Source of the DNA: Planctomycetota bacterium
GTDB lineage: Bacteria; Planctomycetota; Phycisphaerae; Sedimentisphaerales; Anaerohalosphaeraceae
Length of the DNA stretch: 5,304 nucleotides
NCBI GenBank assembly: GCA_021160785.1
Contig: JAGHBX010000667.1
Location: forward strand, 1-5,304
Reading direction: 5' to 3'
Shown here piece by piece: positions 3,152 to 5,304 of this stretch. Numbering within the stretch: position 1 is the stretch's first letter; the number at the start of each line of letters is the position of its first letter. Made by a program: the position numbers and the translations under genes. The notes under the pieces are model-generated. The model did not search any database and was not told the DNA's origin. It was given only the letters and a program-made list of their open reading frames with translations.

Positions 3152-5304
3152 ATGGGCATGAGGCCAGAACAGCGAATAATGTCGATGGTTTTGCCAGCCT
3201 GGATTGTTTTTTTGAGCGGGTTGGCGGGCACCGCGTCGGTGCGGATCGCGGGGTTGGAGAATCTTGCGCCTAAGGCGAAGATCAGCGCCGAATCGGAGTA
3301 CAGCAAGCAGTATGCCGCCAGGTTTGTGGCGGACGGTGTGGTTCCGGTTCGCGGCGGCAATTCCGATCCGGGCAAGGCGTGGTGTGTCAACGGCGGTACG
3401 CATCGGGATGGGGCGGCGCTGGTGTTTGAGTGGGCAAAGCCCGTTACGGTCGGGTCGATCGTTTATTACGGGCGAACGGCGTGGTATGATAACGAGTGCT
3501 GGAAGGATTATCTGGTCCTGGTCGACGATGATCCAGCGGCGCTGATTGCTGGCAAGCTGGAGATGGCGGACGGTCCGCAGCCGATCAATTTCGGCAAGCC
3601 GGTCGAGTTGAAGAAGCTGACGATCAGGTTTACGAGTTCTTATGGCGGTTTCAATCCCGGCGCTTCGGAGATCGAGGTGTTTAGCGTCGGGGTCAATGAA
3701 AAAAATCTCAAGGCTCGTCTGCGCTCGATCAAGCTAAAGACTACGCCGTGGGCGATTGAGGTTGACTGCGAGAAACTAAAGGATTTGATAGAGGCGCAAA
3801 GTGTAAGCTGCAGCGATAAGTATCCGCAGGCCGGCGCGCATCTGGCGCGATTGGAGGAATTAGCGGGCAGGGCGGATGAGGCCCGCGATGAACTGAAGCA
3901 GTTGCAGCGTGAGGTTTTGCTGTTTGATATTGAGAGGCTTGTTGTTATTAAGCGCCATGAGATTTTGGCTTCGCATGTCTATACTTATCACTACGAGGGC
4001 TTCAAGGCCGGCGGCGGGCTGTATGTTGTTTCGCCGGGCGACGCTGACGGCGAGCCGGTTGAATTAGTGGCTTCGCCGACGGGCCAGATTCTGGATTGCG
4101 ATCTTTCTTATGACGGGCGGACGATTTTGTTTAGCTGGCGTCAGAAGGAGGATGAGGGGTATCACCTGTGGACGATTAATGTTGACGGGACGGGGCTTAG
4201 GCAGTTGACGAAGGGTGAGTGGCATGATTACAACGGCTGCTGGCTGCCCGACGGCGGGATTGCTTTCCTTAGTTCGCGGATTGCCCAGTTTGCTTATTGC
4301 TGGCATGCCCCGGTGGGGATTGTGCACCGGATGGATGCCGACGGGTCGAATGTGAGGCTGTTGTCTGCGAACTATCTCAACGACTTTACTCCGTATCCGC
4401 TGGACGACGGGCGGATTATCTACAGCCGGTGGGAATATGTCGATAAGCCGGCGATTCCGATCCAGAGCCTGTGGACGGTCAATCCGGACGGGACGAGTCT
4501 TTCGGGATACTTCGGCAATGGGGTGCTTTCTCCGGGCACGTTTATGGAGGCGCGTTCGATTCCGGGCGGTTCGAAGGTTATCTGTACGATGACCGGTCAT
4601 AACGGTCCGACTCGCGGGGCGATAGGTATTATCGACCGGAGCAAGGGTGTAAACGCGCAGGCGGCGATATGGAATATTACGCCCGATGTGCCGGTTCCGG
4701 CTGTCGATAAGGGCAATGGCAATACCAGCGGCAGCAAGGTTTACAGTTGTCCGCTGCCGCTGGATGAGAGGCGTTTTCTGGTGTCGGCAAGGGGTCCTGT
4801 GCTGGTTCGGACGTATGAGGGTGATTGTCAGTCGGTGGCGCTTTATCGGCCGGAGAACGGGATGCAGTATTTCAACGCCCAGCCTGTGAGACCGAGGCGG
4901 CGGCCTCCGGTGATTACGTCTGGTAATGATTATAAGGGCAATGGCCGGGATGCGGTTATGTATTTGCAGGATGTTTACAACGGTCTTGAGCCGCATGTCG
5001 AGCGTGGCGAGATCAAGCGTATTCGCGTGGTTCGGGAAATGGAAAAGACGGTGCGGATCGATCCGAAGCACCGGGCGTTTGGTTTTCAGTTTCCGGTGAT
5101 TTCGTGTGGTGCGACTTATGCGGGCAAGACGGTGTTAGGCGAGGTTCCGGTGGAGGCGGATGGGTCTGCGTATTTCCGAGTGCCGGCGGGGATGCCGATT
5201 TACTTTATGGCGATTGACGAGCATGGCAGGGCGCTTCAGCGTATGCGGAGCTTTACTCATCTGATGCCGGGTGAGGTTCAGGGTTGTGTGGGTTGTCATG
5301 AGCC
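3152..5304 (+). CDS. Secreted discoidin / beta-propeller / HZS_alpha-like protein with cytochrome c heme motif (3' end outside window)
   Basis: One frame stays open for 717 codons to the window edge. The ATG at 3152 is chosen because AGGAAAAGG (3139-3147) precedes it; an ATG two codons later (3158) is also possible. Residues 1-28 form a signal peptide (R4, R8, hydrophobic 12-25, cleavage probably after GTA), so the protein is exported. Residues ~37-180 resemble an F5/8 type C (discoidin) carbohydrate-binding domain: NLAPKAKISA at the start, a GKAWCVNGG segment, and ASEIEVFSV at the end. Residues ~224-275 are helical and charged, perhaps a coiled coil. From ~310 there are TolB-like propeller repeats (LSYDGRTILFSW, LWTINVDGTGLRQLT). 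Residues ~420-700 match the hydrazine synthase alpha-type region: WEYVDKPAIPIQSLWTVNPDG, YLQDVYNGLEPHVERGEIK and RMRSFTHLMPGEVQGCVGCHE. A CxxCH heme motif lies at 712-716. Such proteins are widespread in non-anammox Planctomycetota, so hydrazine synthesis is not implied. I infer a periplasmic or cell-surface c-type cytochrome that binds a glycan or partner protein. Confidence 0.85.
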   Translation, partial: MGMRPEQRIMSMVLPAWIVFLSGLAGTASVRIAGLENLAPKAKISAESEYSKQYAARFVADGVVPVRGGNSDPGKAWCVNGGTHRDGAALVFEWAKPVTVGSIVYYGRTAWYDNECWKDYLVLVDDDPAALIAGKLEMADGPQPINFGKPVELKKLTIRFTSSYGGFNPGASEIEVFSVGVNEKNLKARLRSIKLKTTPWAIEVDCEKLKDLIEAQSVSCSDKYPQAGAHLARLEELAGRADEARDELKQLQREVLLFDIERLVVIKRHEILASHVYTYHYEGFKAGGGLYVVSPGDADGEPVELVASPTGQILDCDLSYDGRTILFSWRQKEDEGYHLWTINVDGTGLRQLTKGEWHDYNGCWLPDGGIAFLSSRIAQFAYCWHAPVGIVHRMDADGSNVRLLSANYLNDFTPYPLDDGRIIYSRWEYVDKPAIPIQSLWTVNPDGTSLSGYFGNGVLSPGTFMEARSIPGGSKVICTMTGHNGPTRGAIGIIDRSKGVNAQAAIWNITPDVPVPAVDKGNGNTSGSKVYSCPLPLDERRFLVSARGPVLVRTYEGDCQSVALYRPENGMQYFNAQPVRPRRRPPVITSGNDYKGNGRDAVMYLQDVYNGLEPHVERGEIKRIRVVREMEKTVRIDPKHRAFGFQFPVISCGATYAGKTVLGEVPVEADGSAYFRVPAGMPIYFMAIDEHGRALQRMRSFTHLMPGEVQGCVGCHE

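Noticed and set aside
4064..5071. 335-residue minus-strand ORF
   Set aside because: It lies wholly antisense to the HZS_alpha-like gene. Its translation is dominated by Arg, Pro, Ile and His in the pattern typical of antisense frames in GC-rich genes, and it has no recognisable domain.
3152..5304. Annotating the large gene as hydrazine synthase subunit alpha (hzsA)
   Set aside because: The similarity is to the wider HZS_alpha-type family, which is common in non-anammox planctomycetes. An additional discoidin-like domain is present and no other anammox genes are seen.

Overview
The window looks like bacterial accessory DNA, most likely from a member of the Planctomycetota (perhaps a Phycisphaerae or Sedimentisphaerales relative). 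The main reason is the large secreted gene on the right. It joins a discoidin-like domain, a beta-propeller region and a C-terminal region typical of the HZS_alpha/cytochrome c proteins that are common in that phylum. The phylum assignment is inferred from family resemblance and moderate-to-high GC, not from a marker gene.

Left part (1-1554): a scrapyard of broken genes. It begins with the last 41 codons of an unrecognised plus-strand gene, which ends inside a perfect 9-bp hairpin. Next comes the first ~44 codons of an IS110-family transposase (minus strand) with its ribosome binding site and upstream non-coding end. The first ~98 codons of an exported, glycoside-hydrolase-like protein follow (plus strand). 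This piece runs head-on into a C-terminally truncated IS1595-family transposase (minus strand). Both partners are cut at the same point (~727-735), so this is a rearrangement or deletion junction rather than a simple insertion.

Middle (1555-2908): a two-gene minus-strand operon. A small VOC/glyoxalase-fold protein is followed by DhaK, the substrate-binding subunit of a dihydroxyacetone-type kinase. The DhaL and DhaM partners are not present. Where dhaL might be expected, the transposase begins 18 nt after the dhaK stop codon and in the same frame.

Right part (2909-5304): a ~240-bp divergent intergenic region has candidate promoters for both directions. It is followed by a 717-codon incomplete gene for the discoidin/HZS_alpha-like protein. 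The window ends just after its CxxCH heme-binding motif.

I found no complete, clearly new biological system. The items most worth a second look are the possible bridge-RNA-bearing IS110 end, the reciprocal truncation junction, the orphan dhaK with altered active-site surroundings next to a VOC gene, and the hydrazine-synthase-alpha-like protein.
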